Part shown: positions 1-8,863 of the stretch, one piece after another
Layout of the letters: each line of letters begins with the position of its first letter
How positions within the stretch are numbered: position 1 is the first letter of the stretch
Origin: Paracoccaceae bacterium
GTDB taxonomy: Bacteria > Pseudomonadota > Alphaproteobacteria > Rhodobacterales > Rhodobacteraceae
Direction of reading: 5' to 3'
Length of the DNA stretch: 32,721 bases
NCBI GenBank assembly: GCA_030148005.1
Contig: JASBUI010000032.1
Location: forward strand, 1 to 32,721
Position numbers and translations under genes: made by a program
Notes under the pieces: model-generated
Databases searched by the model: none
The model's input: the letters and a program-made list of their open reading frames with translations, nothing else
What the model was told of the DNA's origin: nothing

Positions 1-545
1 CGGTCGTAGCGGTCATAGATCGTGACCTGAATACCCTTGCGGCGCAGCACGTCCGCCGCGGCAAGCCCGCCCGGACCCGCGCCGATTATGCCAACCGATT
101 CAGTGCGTTCCGTCTTTGGCGCAATCTCGGCGACCCAGCCTTTTTCCCACGCGGTGTCGGTGATGTACTTTTCAACCGAACCTATGGTGACCGTGCCATG
201 GCCCGACTGCTCGATCACGCAGTTGCCTTCGCAAAGGCGGTCCTGCGGACAGATCCGGCCGCAAATCTCTGGGAACGTGTTGGTCGCCTGGCTCAACTCA
301 TAAGCCTCACGAAGCCGCCCCTCGGCCGTCAGGCGAAGCCAGTCGGGAATGTTGTTGTGCAGCGGACAATGCGACTGGCAATACGGCACACCGCACTGAC
401 TACACCGCGCCGCCTGCTCAGCCGCCTTGGCCTCGGCATACTCGGCATAGATCTCGTCGAAATCCTCACGACGCGCATCTGCCGCCCGCTTCGCAGGCAT
501 ATCCCGCTCAACAGTCACAAACTGCAACATAGGTATCTTCGACAT
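1..545 (-). CDS. gltD: Glutamate synthase (NADPH) small subunit, N-terminal part
   Basis: This is the first 181 codons of a gene that runs off the left edge of the window. The protein would pass electrons from NADPH to the large subunit GltB, which makes glutamate from glutamine and 2-oxoglutarate in the cytoplasm. The sequence begins MSKIPMLQFVTVERDMPAKR. It shows the two cysteine clusters of the GltD iron-sulfur domain, CSQCGVPYCQSHCP (about residues 48-61) and CGRICPQDRLCEGNC (about 95-109). These are followed by the FAD-binding motif GIIGAGPGGLAAADVL near residue 155. No gltB lies upstream, so if the pair is linked gltB must be downstream, outside the window. The start codon is the first ATG before the conserved MSKIPML sequence. 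The family assignment is secure; the rest of the protein cannot be seen. Confidence 0.93.
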   Translation of the reverse strand, partial: MSKIPMLQFVTVERDMPAKRAADARREDFDEIYAEYAEAKAAEQAARCSQCGVPYCQSHCPLHNNIPDWLRLTAEGRLREAYELSQATNTFPEICGRICPQDRLCEGNCVIEQSGHGTVTIGSVEKYITDTAWEKGWVAEIAPKTERTESVGIIGAGPGGLAAADVLRRKGIQVTIYDRYD

Positions 546-760
546 CGCCAATTCTCCAATTCGGTCCGAAGCGATTGTTTACGGAGCCTAAGAAAGAAAT
601 AAAAGTCAGAACGACTGACCTATATGCGCTTTCTTTGGCGATTTTCTGCTAAATTTTTCCGATCCGCGAAAATATTATGGCAGTATCATTTACCTATATA
701 CGCTCTTTCCCCTATTTTTACAGGGGTCTAGGGTGCAGGAAAACCGAATCGAGCAGCCTT

Positions 761-1564
761 ATGCCCATACTGCACCTTTTTCTCGTGGCCGTGATTCAGG
801 GCCTGACAGAGTTTTTGCCGATCTCATCCTCTGCGCATCTGATCCTTTTGCCGAAACTGACCGGCCTGACAGATCAGGGTCAGAACATCGACATCGCCGT
901 TCATATCGGAACACTCGGCGCCGTGGTTCTGTACTTTTGGAAGGACGTCTGGTTCGGCCTGTCCGGCCTTCCGCGCCTTGCGAGAGGGAAAATAGACACT
1001 AAACCGGCCTATTTCGCCTTTTGCCTCGTCGTGGCGACGATCCCCGTCATTCTGGTCGGGCTGATCCTGAAAGTCACCGGACTAGAAGATGCAATGCGTT
1101 CGATCGCCGTTATCGGCTGGGCGATGCTTGTCTTTGGCATTGTCCTTTACGTCTTTGACCAGAAAGGCCCAACGACGCGCACGGACGAAGACTGGCGCAT
1201 AAAGGACGCCATCATCATGGGGCTGTGGCAGGTCATCGCCCTTATTCCCGGCACATCACGTTCGGGCATCACGATCACCGGCGCCCGTGCTTTGGGCTTT
1301 GCGCGCGAGGATGCCGCGCGCCTGTCGATGATGATGTCTATTCCGACGATTCTGGCGGCCGGAACCCTGACCGGGATTGATGTTGCTTCTTCGATGGACG
1401 CGGCGCTGGCCCGTGACATCGCCATAGCGGCGGCATTTGCCTTTGTCTCGGCACTGCTGGCGCTAAGCCTGATGATGCGGCTTTTGCGCTCTGTCAGCTT
1501 TACGCCATACGTGATCTACCGCGTAGTTCTTGGCGCGGCGCTTTTGATCATCGCTTACAGCTAA
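761..1564 (+). CDS. uppP: Undecaprenyl-diphosphate phosphatase UppP/BacA
   Basis: A 267-residue integral membrane enzyme that dephosphorylates undecaprenyl diphosphate. This recycles the lipid carrier for peptidoglycan and other envelope polymers and gives bacitracin tolerance. Both family signatures are visible: the glutamate-rich EFLPISSSAHL at residues 17-27 and PGTSRSG in the second half. The rest is a run of hydrophobic helices. The length matches the family (about 265-275). The open frame extends upstream to 677, but the family normally starts a few residues before the first helix, so ATG 761 (MPILHLFLVAVIQGLTE) is preferred. The ribosome-binding site there is weak. The gene ends 4 bases before the convergent NDUFA9-like gene. 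It is a housekeeping gene unrelated to the catabolic region. Confidence 0.93.
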   Translation: MPILHLFLVAVIQGLTEFLPISSSAHLILLPKLTGLTDQGQNIDIAVHIGTLGAVVLYFWKDVWFGLSGLPRLARGKIDTKPAYFAFCLVVATIPVILVGLILKVTGLEDAMRSIAVIGWAMLVFGIVLYVFDQKGPTTRTDEDWRIKDAIIMGLWQVIALIPGTSRSGITITGARALGFAREDAARLSMMMSIPTILAAGTLTGIDVASSMDAALARDIAIAAAFAFVSALLALSLMMRLLRSVSFTPYVIYRVVLGAALLIIAYS

Positions 1565-1568
1565 GCCT

Positions 1569-2552
1569 TCAGGCCTTGAGGTTCTTGGCCGAGTTCTTGA
1601 TCGCGTCATACTGACCCGACGGGCGGAACCGCCACAGGTACTCCGGCAATACCGCATCCGCCGATGTCGGCTTGATCCCAAGCTGGGCAAAGCCGCCAAG
1701 CGCTGGGTCCGCGACATTATTGACCCGCAAGGATTTGACCTGATCGCGGGTGATCATCCAGTTCTTGATCAGCCCCAGCGTCATCGCCTGCATCACATCG
1801 AAACCCGTCGCCATGATACCGGCGAAGAAGAACGGGATGTTCAGGATCAGCCGGCGGCGGTGGATAATGCCAAGCATCTGGCGCATCCAGTCGCGGAAGG
1901 TTTTGACGTCCGGCCCGCCAAGTTCATAGAGCCCCGCCTTGGCCTGACCCAAAAGCGCCGCCTGCGCCGCGGCCGCAACATCATCGACATAGACCGGCTG
2001 AAACAGCGTGTCCGCACCGACGATCGGCAGGATCGGACCCATGCGCGACATCCCGGCGAAACGGTTGAAAAAGTCATCCTCGGGCCCGAAAATGACGGAA
2101 GGGCGCAGGATCACCGCCTTGGGGAAATGGGCCAGAACGCCCTCTTCGCCGCGCGCCTTGGTCTGGGCGTAAAGGCTTGCGGCCTCGGCGTCCGCGCCAA
2201 TGGCAGAGACATGAACCAGACGTTCAACCCTCAGCTTCGAAGCGATGCGGGCAATACGTTCGGCGCCCAGATGCTGAACCGCGTCAAAGTTGTTCGCGCC
2301 CGACTTATCGAAAGTGCCCACACAGTTTACGACCGCATCGGCGCCCTGCATGACCTCGGCCACAGAGGCGTCATCGCGGATGTTGCAAAAGACAGGTTCC
2401 ACCTGACCAACGGTGCCATAGGGGCGCACGTAGATCGCTTCGTTCGGGCGGCGCACCGCAACACGAACGCGCCAGCCGGCCTTGGCCATCCGCTGGGCGA
2501 TATAGCGGCCAAGAAAACCGCTTCCGCCATAGATCGTTACAAGTTTTGTCAT
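1569..2552 (-). CDS. NAD(P)-binding NDUFA9-like complex I subunit family protein
   Basis: A 327-residue member of the atypical short-chain dehydrogenase group annotated as the NDUFA9 subunit family of complex I. The N-terminal TKLVTIYGGSGFLGRYIAQ is a Rossmann glycine-rich loop (residues 2-20). The later stretches VERLVHVSAIGADAEA and AVILRPSVIFGPEDDFF are typical of NDUFA9 and NmrA-like proteins. In mitochondria NDUFA9 binds NADPH in the complex I peripheral arm. In alphaproteobacteria it is usually encoded away from the nuo operon, as here. The frame is open upstream, but ATG 2552 sits directly before the Rossmann strand and is preceded by a G-rich stretch, so it is the likely start. Catalysis is not implied by the sequence alone. 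Confidence 0.85.
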   Translation of the reverse strand: MTKLVTIYGGSGFLGRYIAQRMAKAGWRVRVAVRRPNEAIYVRPYGTVGQVEPVFCNIRDDASVAEVMQGADAVVNCVGTFDKSGANNFDAVQHLGAERIARIASKLRVERLVHVSAIGADAEAASLYAQTKARGEEGVLAHFPKAVILRPSVIFGPEDDFFNRFAGMSRMGPILPIVGADTLFQPVYVDDVAAAAQAALLGQAKAGLYELGGPDVKTFRDWMRQMLGIIHRRRLILNIPFFFAGIMATGFDVMQAMTLGLIKNWMITRDQVKSLRVNNVADPALGGFAQLGIKPTSADAVLPEYLWRFRPSGQYDAIKNSAKNLKA

Positions 2553-2658
2553 CCTGTAGGCCCCCGTTTGCGCTGGCTGAAACCGGTTTATCGGCCACTC
2601 CACCACGGCACAAGCTGCATTTGACACCCCCAATGCGTCACAAAGCCCCCGAATCCCG

Positions 2659-2687
2659 TTGACACCCTTGGCACCGGGGCTTAAATG
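2659..2687 (+). promoter_or_regulatory. Sigma70-type promoter of tRNA-Leu
   Basis: A perfect TTGACA -35 (2659-2664) and a TAAATG -10 (2682-2687) are separated by 17 bases. Transcription would start near 2694, about 11 bases before the mature tRNA 5' end. This is the best consensus promoter in the window. Confidence 0.7.
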
Positions 2688-2704
2688 CCGCCAACACGAC
2701 ACCT

Positions 2705-2791
2705 GCCCAGGTGGCGGAATTGGTAGACGCGCTAGCTTCAGGTGCTAGTATTGGCAACGATGTGGAGGTTCGAGTCCTCTCCTGGGCACCA
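2705..2791 (+). tRNA. tRNA-Leu(CAG)
   Basis: An 87-base tRNA with encoded CCA. The acceptor stem pairs GCCCAGG (2705-2711) with CCTGGGC (2781-2787), followed by discriminator A and CCA. The anticodon arm is CTAGC-TTCAGGT-GCTAG, giving anticodon CAG (reads CUG). A long variable arm typical of leucine tRNAs and the T-loop GTTCGAGTC are present. A strong promoter lies just upstream. Confidence 0.96.
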
Positions 2792-2983
2792 TTCCCCGAC
2801 AATTTGAAGGTCCAAATCAAGCTACTAGCTGAAGTCGGCCTTTTCGTGTGCCCTTCGTGCCAGCGAACAGGCGCCTTAGCCCTCTTTCGGCTGGGCGATC
2901 TGCCTGATCCAGAGCCTGAAAGCGCCGTTGAGTGACTTTCTGGTGCGTTGCAATAGATGACGGGGCCCGAGCTAGCTGGACGC

Positions 2984-3023
2984 GGCCGGTGTTTTCCGGC
3001 CTGCCACCACGCGCTGCTGGCAG
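2984..3023 (-). terminator. Two adjacent hairpins downstream of tmoV
   Basis: Two short inverted repeats lie just after the tmoV stop codon: TGGCAG/CTGCCA (3018-3023 with 3001-3006, 11-base loop) and GGCCGG/CCGGCC (2984-2989 with 2996-3001, 6-base loop). Neither is followed by a U-tract. They may mark the 3' end of the tmoXWV transcript, but they are not a clear intrinsic terminator. Confidence 0.3.
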
Positions 3024-3031
3024 AGTAAATC

Positions 3032-5008
3032 TTAGGCCAGTCCAAGCATCCGTTTCTTGTCTGCCGCCCATTTCATGATCGTCAGGTCAAACGTCAAAGC
3101 CATCAGTGACACGCAGATACCCAAGACAAAGTTCTTGCCAAGATCCGTGCCGGCAAGCGTCCGTTGAAGCTCTTGCCCAAGGTCCTGTGTGCCAATGAAT
3201 GCCGCAATGATCACCATGAAGAATGCAAACATGATCGCCTGATTGAACCCAACCGCCATCGTCGGCAAGGCAAGTGGCAGTTGCACGTTCCAAAGCTTTT
3301 GCATGCGCGTTGATCCGGCCATGTCTGCCGCTTCGGTCATTTCCTCAGGGACGGTACGCAGGCCTTCGATCGTGTATCGTGTCAAAGGCACCATCGCGAA
3401 GATCAGGATCGAAAAGATCACGGCAATATCGGTTATGCCAAAAAGCATGATTGCGGGGATGAGGTAGACGAAACTGGGGAAGGTCTGTGCCGTGTCGCAA
3501 ACCAGCAGCGCGCGCTGCGACCACTTTTCCGACCGCGCCGCAAGAATACCAATCGGAAGACCGATCAGAGCGGCAAGACTAACGGCTGAAATGACCGAAT
3601 ACAGGGTGATTATCGCGCGGTCCCACCAGCCCGACAAAGCCACGAGCGAAAAGAAGATCAGCGCGAAAACAGCCTCGCGTTTGCCTGCCAGAGCAAGCGC
3701 AAAAGCGGTCACAAGCAGGATGAAAGCGGGCGTGGGGATCGATAGCATGAAGTTTCTGAACGGGATAAGAACCTGAACATTCAGAAATGCCCGCAGGAAC
3801 CCCGTTGTGGCCTTTACCAGTTCGATGTCTAGAAAGCCTTTGATCAGGTTGTCCAGCTCTTTGCCCTGGCTCAGGTCCTGCCCCCGCCCGACCTCGGCAA
3901 GGAACGGGACGACAAGGGACAACAGGGTGAAGCCAGAAAACAGGCCGATACCAAGCAAAAGCATGCTGTGGCGCTTCCACCACGGCGTGCCGCGCTCAAA
4001 ATGCTCTGGCTGTTTGATGACCCATGCCTTGGACATGCGGTCCAACATGACGGCAAGTAGGACAATCGTGACACCTATTTCAAACGAACGGCCCAGCTTG
4101 AAGCTGCCCATCATGGCCAGCAGCTTGGCGCCTAGACCGGGCATACCGATAAAGGCCGTAAGAACCACCATCGCAAGACAAAGCATAATCACCTGGTTCA
4201 CGCCGACAAGGATCTCGGTGCGCGCCGAAGGGATGTAAACGTGGCGCAGCATTTGCGCCTTGGTACAGCCGCTCATCTTTCCGGCCTCGACCACTTCGGG
4301 TGAGACTTTCTTAAGGCCAAGCGTCGTCATCAGGATCATCGGTGGGATTGCATAGATGGTCGTAGCTACCGCCCCTGCCGTGGGACCGACCTTGAAAAAG
4401 ATCACCGCGGGCAGAAGGTAGGTAAAGAACGGCAAGGTTTGCAGGATTGAAAGGATTGGCTTTATCGCCCTGTCGACCCAATCGTATTTCCAGGCTGCGA
4501 TGCCCAGTGACAGGCCAATCGCAAAGGCCAGCGGTGCAGCAATCGCCAGAACCGACATGGTCTGCATTGCGATCTTCCACTGGCCAATTAGCGCGGTCCA
4601 AACCATCGTGCCCCCGCCCAGCAGGGCAAGCCGCCAGCCGCCAAGGTAATAGCCGATGACCGCCGCAACGGCCGCCATGGCCGTCCAAGGGATCGGGCCG
4701 ACATTCGGGAAGCGACGCTTGCCAAAGAAGATGTTCGCGGAAAAGTCCAACAGCCACTCAAGCCCCTCGGTCAGAAACCGGGTGAACGCAAGCAGTCCAA
4801 GATCGTCTTTGACAAAGTTAAAAAGCGCGTCCAGCCAACCGGCAAAATTCGGGATGATCGTTTCCGGCAGCCGGTGCAGCCATGCAGGCAACAGTCCAAT
4901 GTATTGCAGGATCGTCAGGCCGAAAGCCGCGGCGACAAAGGCAACAGCGATCTGAATGTTACTGTAAGCGCGCGGCGACTTTGGCAGGGTGGCTGTCTCT
5001 ACGCTCAT
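3032..5008 (-). CDS. tmoV: TMAO ABC transporter permease TmoV (duplicated permease domains)
   Basis: A 658-residue inner-membrane protein that would form the channel of the trimethylamine N-oxide importer. It carries two BPD_transp_1 (MetI-like) domains in one chain. The EAA loops that contact the ATPase are EAGKMSGCTKAQ (about residues 241-252) and EAADMAGSTRMQ (about 559-570). A central linker with further membrane segments joins the halves. Such double permeases belong to the glycine betaine/choline (ProW-like) class. The gene order and the partner genes match TmoX/TmoW/TmoV of Ruegeria pomeroyi. Its ATG overlaps the tmoW stop by four bases (ATGA), so the two are translationally coupled. 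A betaine or choline substrate is the alternative; linkage to tmm and tdm favours TMAO. Confidence 0.87.
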   Translation of the reverse strand: MSVETATLPKSPRAYSNIQIAVAFVAAAFGLTILQYIGLLPAWLHRLPETIIPNFAGWLDALFNFVKDDLGLLAFTRFLTEGLEWLLDFSANIFFGKRRFPNVGPIPWTAMAAVAAVIGYYLGGWRLALLGGGTMVWTALIGQWKIAMQTMSVLAIAAPLAFAIGLSLGIAAWKYDWVDRAIKPILSILQTLPFFTYLLPAVIFFKVGPTAGAVATTIYAIPPMILMTTLGLKKVSPEVVEAGKMSGCTKAQMLRHVYIPSARTEILVGVNQVIMLCLAMVVLTAFIGMPGLGAKLLAMMGSFKLGRSFEIGVTIVLLAVMLDRMSKAWVIKQPEHFERGTPWWKRHSMLLLGIGLFSGFTLLSLVVPFLAEVGRGQDLSQGKELDNLIKGFLDIELVKATTGFLRAFLNVQVLIPFRNFMLSIPTPAFILLVTAFALALAGKREAVFALIFFSLVALSGWWDRAIITLYSVISAVSLAALIGLPIGILAARSEKWSQRALLVCDTAQTFPSFVYLIPAIMLFGITDIAVIFSILIFAMVPLTRYTIEGLRTVPEEMTEAADMAGSTRMQKLWNVQLPLALPTMAVGFNQAIMFAFFMVIIAAFIGTQDLGQELQRTLAGTDLGKNFVLGICVSLMALTFDLTIMKWAADKKRMLGLA

Positions 5009-6027
5009 GCCTCAGAGCCCAGCAGGATATCAAGCGCGTCCTTGCGTGGCATGGCGCCGATCACGGCGCCGTTGCGCTGAACCGGGATCATATCGCGCGT
5101 GTCGTTCACAAGCATGCGCGCCATATCATGCACCGTGGCAGAGGCGTCTTGTGGCTCTCCCTCGCCCGTAGCGTCCGGTTGGGCCAGTACGCCCGCATGC
5201 ACAACGCGGGCCTTGTTGATGTCTTCGGTGAACTTTCGCACATATTCAGTCGCCGGATGCAGGACGATCTGATCTGGCGTGTCGCATTGTTCGACCGCTC
5301 CGTCCTTCATAATCGCGATGCGGTCCGCCAACCGAAGCGCCTCATCAAAGTCGTGGGTAATGAAGACAATTGTCTTGTTCAGCAATTGCTGAAGGCGCAG
5401 AAACTCGTCCTGCATTTCCTTGCGGATCAGGGGATCAAGCGCACTGAAGGGTTCATCCAGAAACCAGATGTCGGGCTCAATGGCAAGGCTGCGGGCAATG
5501 CCGACACGTTGCTGCTGTCCACCAGACAGCTCACGCGGGAAGTAGTCTTCGCGGCCTTCAAGCCCTACCAGCTTTACAACTTCCAGCGCGCGTTCGCGCC
5601 GGGCATGTTTATCTTGGCCGCGCATTTCAAGTGGAAAGGCGACGTTCTCAAGAACGGTGCGATGCGGCAAAAGTCCGAACGACTGAAACACCATCCCCAT
5701 CTTTGAGCGGCGCAGCTCGATCAGCTCTTTCTCGGACAGCGACATGATATCTTGTCCTTCGACGGAAATGCTTCCGCCGGTGATATCATGCAGACGCGAG
5801 AAACAGCGCACGAGCGTCGATTTGCCAGAACCGGACAGACCCATGATCACAAGCATCTCGCCCTTGTGAATGTCGATTGATACATCCTTGACCCCGGCAA
5901 TGTAGCCCGCGGCGCGGATGTCATCAAAGCTCATGCCTGCTGGCATACCTTTTAGAAAACCTTCGGGGTCAGGTCCAAAAATCTTCCAAGCGTTCTTGCA
6001 AGAAATGACGGGGATATCTGCAGACAT
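5005..6027 (-). CDS. tmoW: TMAO ABC transporter ATP-binding protein TmoW
   Basis: A 340-residue ATPase of the ProV/OpuAA class, predicted to drive TMAO import on the cytoplasmic face. Walker A is GLSGSGKST (63-71), the Q-loop region is MVFQSFGLLPHR (112-123), the signature is LSGGQQQR (167-174), Walker B is IWFLDEP (187-193), and the H-loop is FITHDFDEA. The C-terminal part after about residue 255 resembles the CBS-type regulatory region seen in betaine transporters. The frame is open further upstream, but ATG 6027 has an AAGGA ribosome-binding site at a proper distance and gives the conserved N-terminus MSADIPVISCKNAWKIFG. It lies 71 bases after tmoX and overlaps tmoV by four bases. Confidence 0.88.
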   Translation of the reverse strand: MSADIPVISCKNAWKIFGPDPEGFLKGMPAGMSFDDIRAAGYIAGVKDVSIDIHKGEMLVIMGLSGSGKSTLVRCFSRLHDITGGSISVEGQDIMSLSEKELIELRRSKMGMVFQSFGLLPHRTVLENVAFPLEMRGQDKHARRERALEVVKLVGLEGREDYFPRELSGGQQQRVGIARSLAIEPDIWFLDEPFSALDPLIRKEMQDEFLRLQQLLNKTIVFITHDFDEALRLADRIAIMKDGAVEQCDTPDQIVLHPATEYVRKFTEDINKARVVHAGVLAQPDATGEGEPQDASATVHDMARMLVNDTRDMIPVQRNGAVIGAMPRKDALDILLGSEA

Positions 6028-6048
6028 GGCGTTCCTTGCAGTCAGGCG

Positions 6049-6073
6049 TCCCCGCCCGGAAACCGGACGGGGA
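6049..6073 (-). promoter_or_regulatory. Intercistronic stem-loop between tmoX and tmoW
   Basis: An 11-base-pair stem (6049-6059 with 6063-6073) with one mismatch and an AAA/TTT loop lies in the 71-base gap. No U-tract follows it. In binding-protein ABC operons such hairpins often protect the 3' end of the binding-protein mRNA, giving more of it than of the membrane parts. That role is inferred here. Confidence 0.5.
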
Positions 6074-6098
6074 ACAGTTGTGGTTTGTCGATGATGGC

Positions 6099-7103
<1,005 letters not shown>

Positions 7104-7176
7104 CTAGACGCGATTTTCAGCGATTCTGGGCGCTGTGTTATGCATCCTTCCGCACTTTCGCATGATTTTCCTGTCA

Positions 7177-7195
7177 ATCAAGTTTTTTTCTTGAT
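7177..7195. promoter_or_regulatory. AT-rich dyad in the tmoX/mgdA divergent promoter region
   Basis: ATCAAG (7177-7182) and CTTGAT (7190-7195) form perfect arms around seven T residues, about 140 bases upstream of tmoX and 117 upstream of mgdA. On the minus strand it runs into GACAGGAAAA (7166-7175), which resembles the element at the dmmD and regulator promoters. It is a candidate operator; no regulator can be assigned from sequence alone. Confidence 0.35.
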
Positions 7196-7224
7196 AGTGG
7201 CTATTGGGTCAAGGTTGAGTGGAT

Positions 7225-7238
7225 GTCGCAAATGCGAC
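7225..7238. promoter_or_regulatory. 14-base palindrome upstream of mgdA
   Basis: GTCGCA-AA-TGCGAC is a perfect inverted repeat with 6-base arms, centred about 80 bases before the mgdA start codon. Its position fits an operator or leader structure for the mgd operon. It differs in sequence from the AT-rich dyad beside it. Confidence 0.35.
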
Positions 7239-7311
7239 GATCGACGTCCAAACTCAAGCTGATCTCGGATCTCCGTTCAGGCAAGTTGACGTTCAAAAGG
7301 GGAATCTCGGC

Positions 7312-8562
7312 ATGCGATACTCGGGTTTCAGGGTCATCAAGGAAGCCCTGACTGGACATAAGGGTTGGACGCCCGCATGGCGCGATCCTGAGCCGCAGGA
7401 ACAGTACGATATCGTGATCATCGGCGGCGGCGGTCATGGTTTGGCGACGGCCTATTACCTTGCCAAGGAGTTTCAGCAAAAGCGTATCGCTGTGATCGAA
7501 AAGGGCTGGATCGGCGGCGGCAATGTCGGCCGCAACACGACCATCATCCGCTCAAACTACCTGCTCGACGGAAATGAACCCTTTTACGAGTTTTCGCTGA
7601 AGCTTTGGGAAGGGCTTGAGCAGGATCTGAACTACAACGCCATGGTCTCTCAAAGGGGCATCCTGAACCTCATCCATTCGGACGCACAGCGTGACGCATT
7701 TACAAGACGCGGCAATGCGATGATCCTGAACGGCGCTGATGCAGAGATGCTGAGCACCCAGCAGATCAAGGCTCGCTATCCTTTCCTGAACACCGATGAC
7801 GCCCGCTTTCCGATCAAGGGCGGTCTTGCCCAGCATCGCGGCGGCACGGTGCGCCATGATGCCGTGGCATGGGGATATGCACGCGGCGCCGACAGCCGCG
7901 GCGTAGACATCATCCAGAACTGCGAAGTTACGGGCTTTCGGATCGAGAAGGGCAAATGCCTTGGGGTTGAAACAACCCGCGGGTTCATCGGTGCGCGAAA
8001 GGTCGGCTGCGCCGTCGCGGGCTCTAGCGGTCGCCTGATGGCCAAGGCCGGCATGCGTCTGCCGATAGAAAGTCATGTACTGCAAGCCTTTGTCTCAGAA
8101 GGGCTAAAGCCGGTTCTTCCCGGTGTCGTCACATTCGGCGCGGGCCATTTTTATGTCAGCCAGTCAGACAAGGGCGGGTTGGTCTTCGGCGGCGATCTGG
8201 ACGGCTACAACTCATATGCGCAGCGCGGAAACCTGCCCACCGTCGAAGACGTCTGCGAGGGCGGCATGGCGATATTCCCTGCGTTCGGGCGCGCAAGGCT
8301 GCTGCGCATGTGGGGCGGCATCATGGATATGTCGATGGACGGCTCGCCCATCATCGATCGAACACATATCGACGGACTCTACTTCAATGGTGGCTGGTGT
8401 TACGGCGGGTTCAAGGCAACACCGGCCAGCGGCTTCTGCTTTGCGCATCTGCTGGCCCGGGACGCGCCCCACCCCACCGCCGCCGCGTACCGATTTGACC
8501 GCTTCGAAAAGGGTCTGATGATCGACGAAAAAGGGATGGGCAATCAGCCCAACCTGCATTGA
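7312..8562 (+). CDS. mgdA: Sarcosine oxidase beta-family flavoprotein, probable N-methylglutamate dehydrogenase subunit MgdA
   Basis: A 416-residue flavoprotein homologous to SoxB of heterotetrameric sarcosine oxidase. The FAD Rossmann motif IIGGGGHGLATAYYLA spans about 36-51, followed by GNVGRNTTIIRSNYL. RGGTVRHDAVAW carries His182, matching the histidine that binds FMN covalently in the beta subunit. The reaction would be oxidative demethylation of N-methylglutamate to glutamate, with the methyl group passed to tetrahydrofolate. The gene order beta-delta-alpha-gamma is that of soxBDAG and of mgdABCD. The assignment to Mgd rather than sarcosine oxidase rests on linkage to gmaS-mgsABC and dmm; it is not proved by sequence. 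ATG 7312 is preceded by AAAGGGG and gives the conserved start MRYSGF. It lies 13 bases before the delta gene. Confidence 0.78.
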   Translation: MRYSGFRVIKEALTGHKGWTPAWRDPEPQEQYDIVIIGGGGHGLATAYYLAKEFQQKRIAVIEKGWIGGGNVGRNTTIIRSNYLLDGNEPFYEFSLKLWEGLEQDLNYNAMVSQRGILNLIHSDAQRDAFTRRGNAMILNGADAEMLSTQQIKARYPFLNTDDARFPIKGGLAQHRGGTVRHDAVAWGYARGADSRGVDIIQNCEVTGFRIEKGKCLGVETTRGFIGARKVGCAVAGSSGRLMAKAGMRLPIESHVLQAFVSEGLKPVLPGVVTFGAGHFYVSQSDKGGLVFGGDLDGYNSYAQRGNLPTVEDVCEGGMAIFPAFGRARLLRMWGGIMDMSMDGSPIIDRTHIDGLYFNGGWCYGGFKATPASGFCFAHLLARDAPHPTAAAYRFDRFEKGLMIDEKGMGNQPNLH

Positions 8563-8575
8563 GAGGACAGGCGCA

Positions 8576-8863
8576 ATGATCATCGAACATCCTCTCTTGG
8601 GTCCGCGTGACGCCGCCGAGTTCACCTATATGGGCGATGCCAAACTGATCGACCGGCCCGATTGGCAAGCGCAGAACGCAGCGCGCGAATTCTATGAATA
8701 CGGCTATCTGCGCGACAATCCTGCAGGCTGGCACGAAGAGCTGTGGTTTCACGAGGCAGGCGACCGCTCATGGCTGGTGGTGACACGCAACACCGTGACC
8801 CACGAGATTTCCAAGGTAGAACTTGCCCGCGATGTGGCACGTGCCCGGGGGCGCAGCAAATGA
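8576..8863 (+). CDS. mgdB: Sarcosine oxidase delta-family subunit without zinc cysteines, probable MgdB
   Basis: A 95-residue protein in the delta (SoxD) position. The family pattern is recognisable: GPRDAAEF (9-16), YLRDNPAGWHEELW (44-57) and RNTVTHEI. In structurally known sarcosine oxidase the delta subunit binds zinc with three cysteines and one histidine. Here the protein has no cysteine at all: the usual CP-x-CGPR is HPLLGPR (H5, L8), and the later cysteine is D63, while H59 remains. Zinc binding is therefore probably lost or changed. This may be a mark of the N-methylglutamate dehydrogenase branch, but I cannot confirm it. The start has an AGAGGA ribosome-binding site. The last four bases overlap the alpha-subunit start (ATGA). 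Confidence 0.78.
   Translation: MIIEHPLLGPRDAAEFTYMGDAKLIDRPDWQAQNAAREFYEYGYLRDNPAGWHEELWFHEAGDRSWLVVTRNTVTHEISKVELARDVARARGRSK

Noticed and set aside
605..619. Inverted repeat GTCAG-AACGA-CTGAC between gltD and uppP
   Set aside because: Five-base arms are too short to call an operator without comparison data.
677..760. Upstream in-frame start for uppP giving 295 residues
   Set aside because: The extra residues have no family counterpart, and the first helix starts right after ATG 761.
1860..2624. Long open frame on the plus strand opposite the NDUFA9-like gene
   Set aside because: It is the shadow of a well-recognised gene, has no ribosome-binding site, and has an arginine/histidine-rich composition typical of antisense frames.
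2621..2649. Second TTGACA upstream of the tRNA as another promoter
   Set aside because: No acceptable -10 sequence lies 16-18 bases downstream.
2792..2860. Terminator after tRNA-Leu
   Set aside because: Only a 5-base CCGAC/GTCGG pairing across about 40 bases before TTTT is visible, which is too weak to call.
4882..5706. 274-codon open frame on the plus strand opposite tmoW
   Set aside because: It is an antisense shadow of a clear ABC ATPase gene, without protein-like features.
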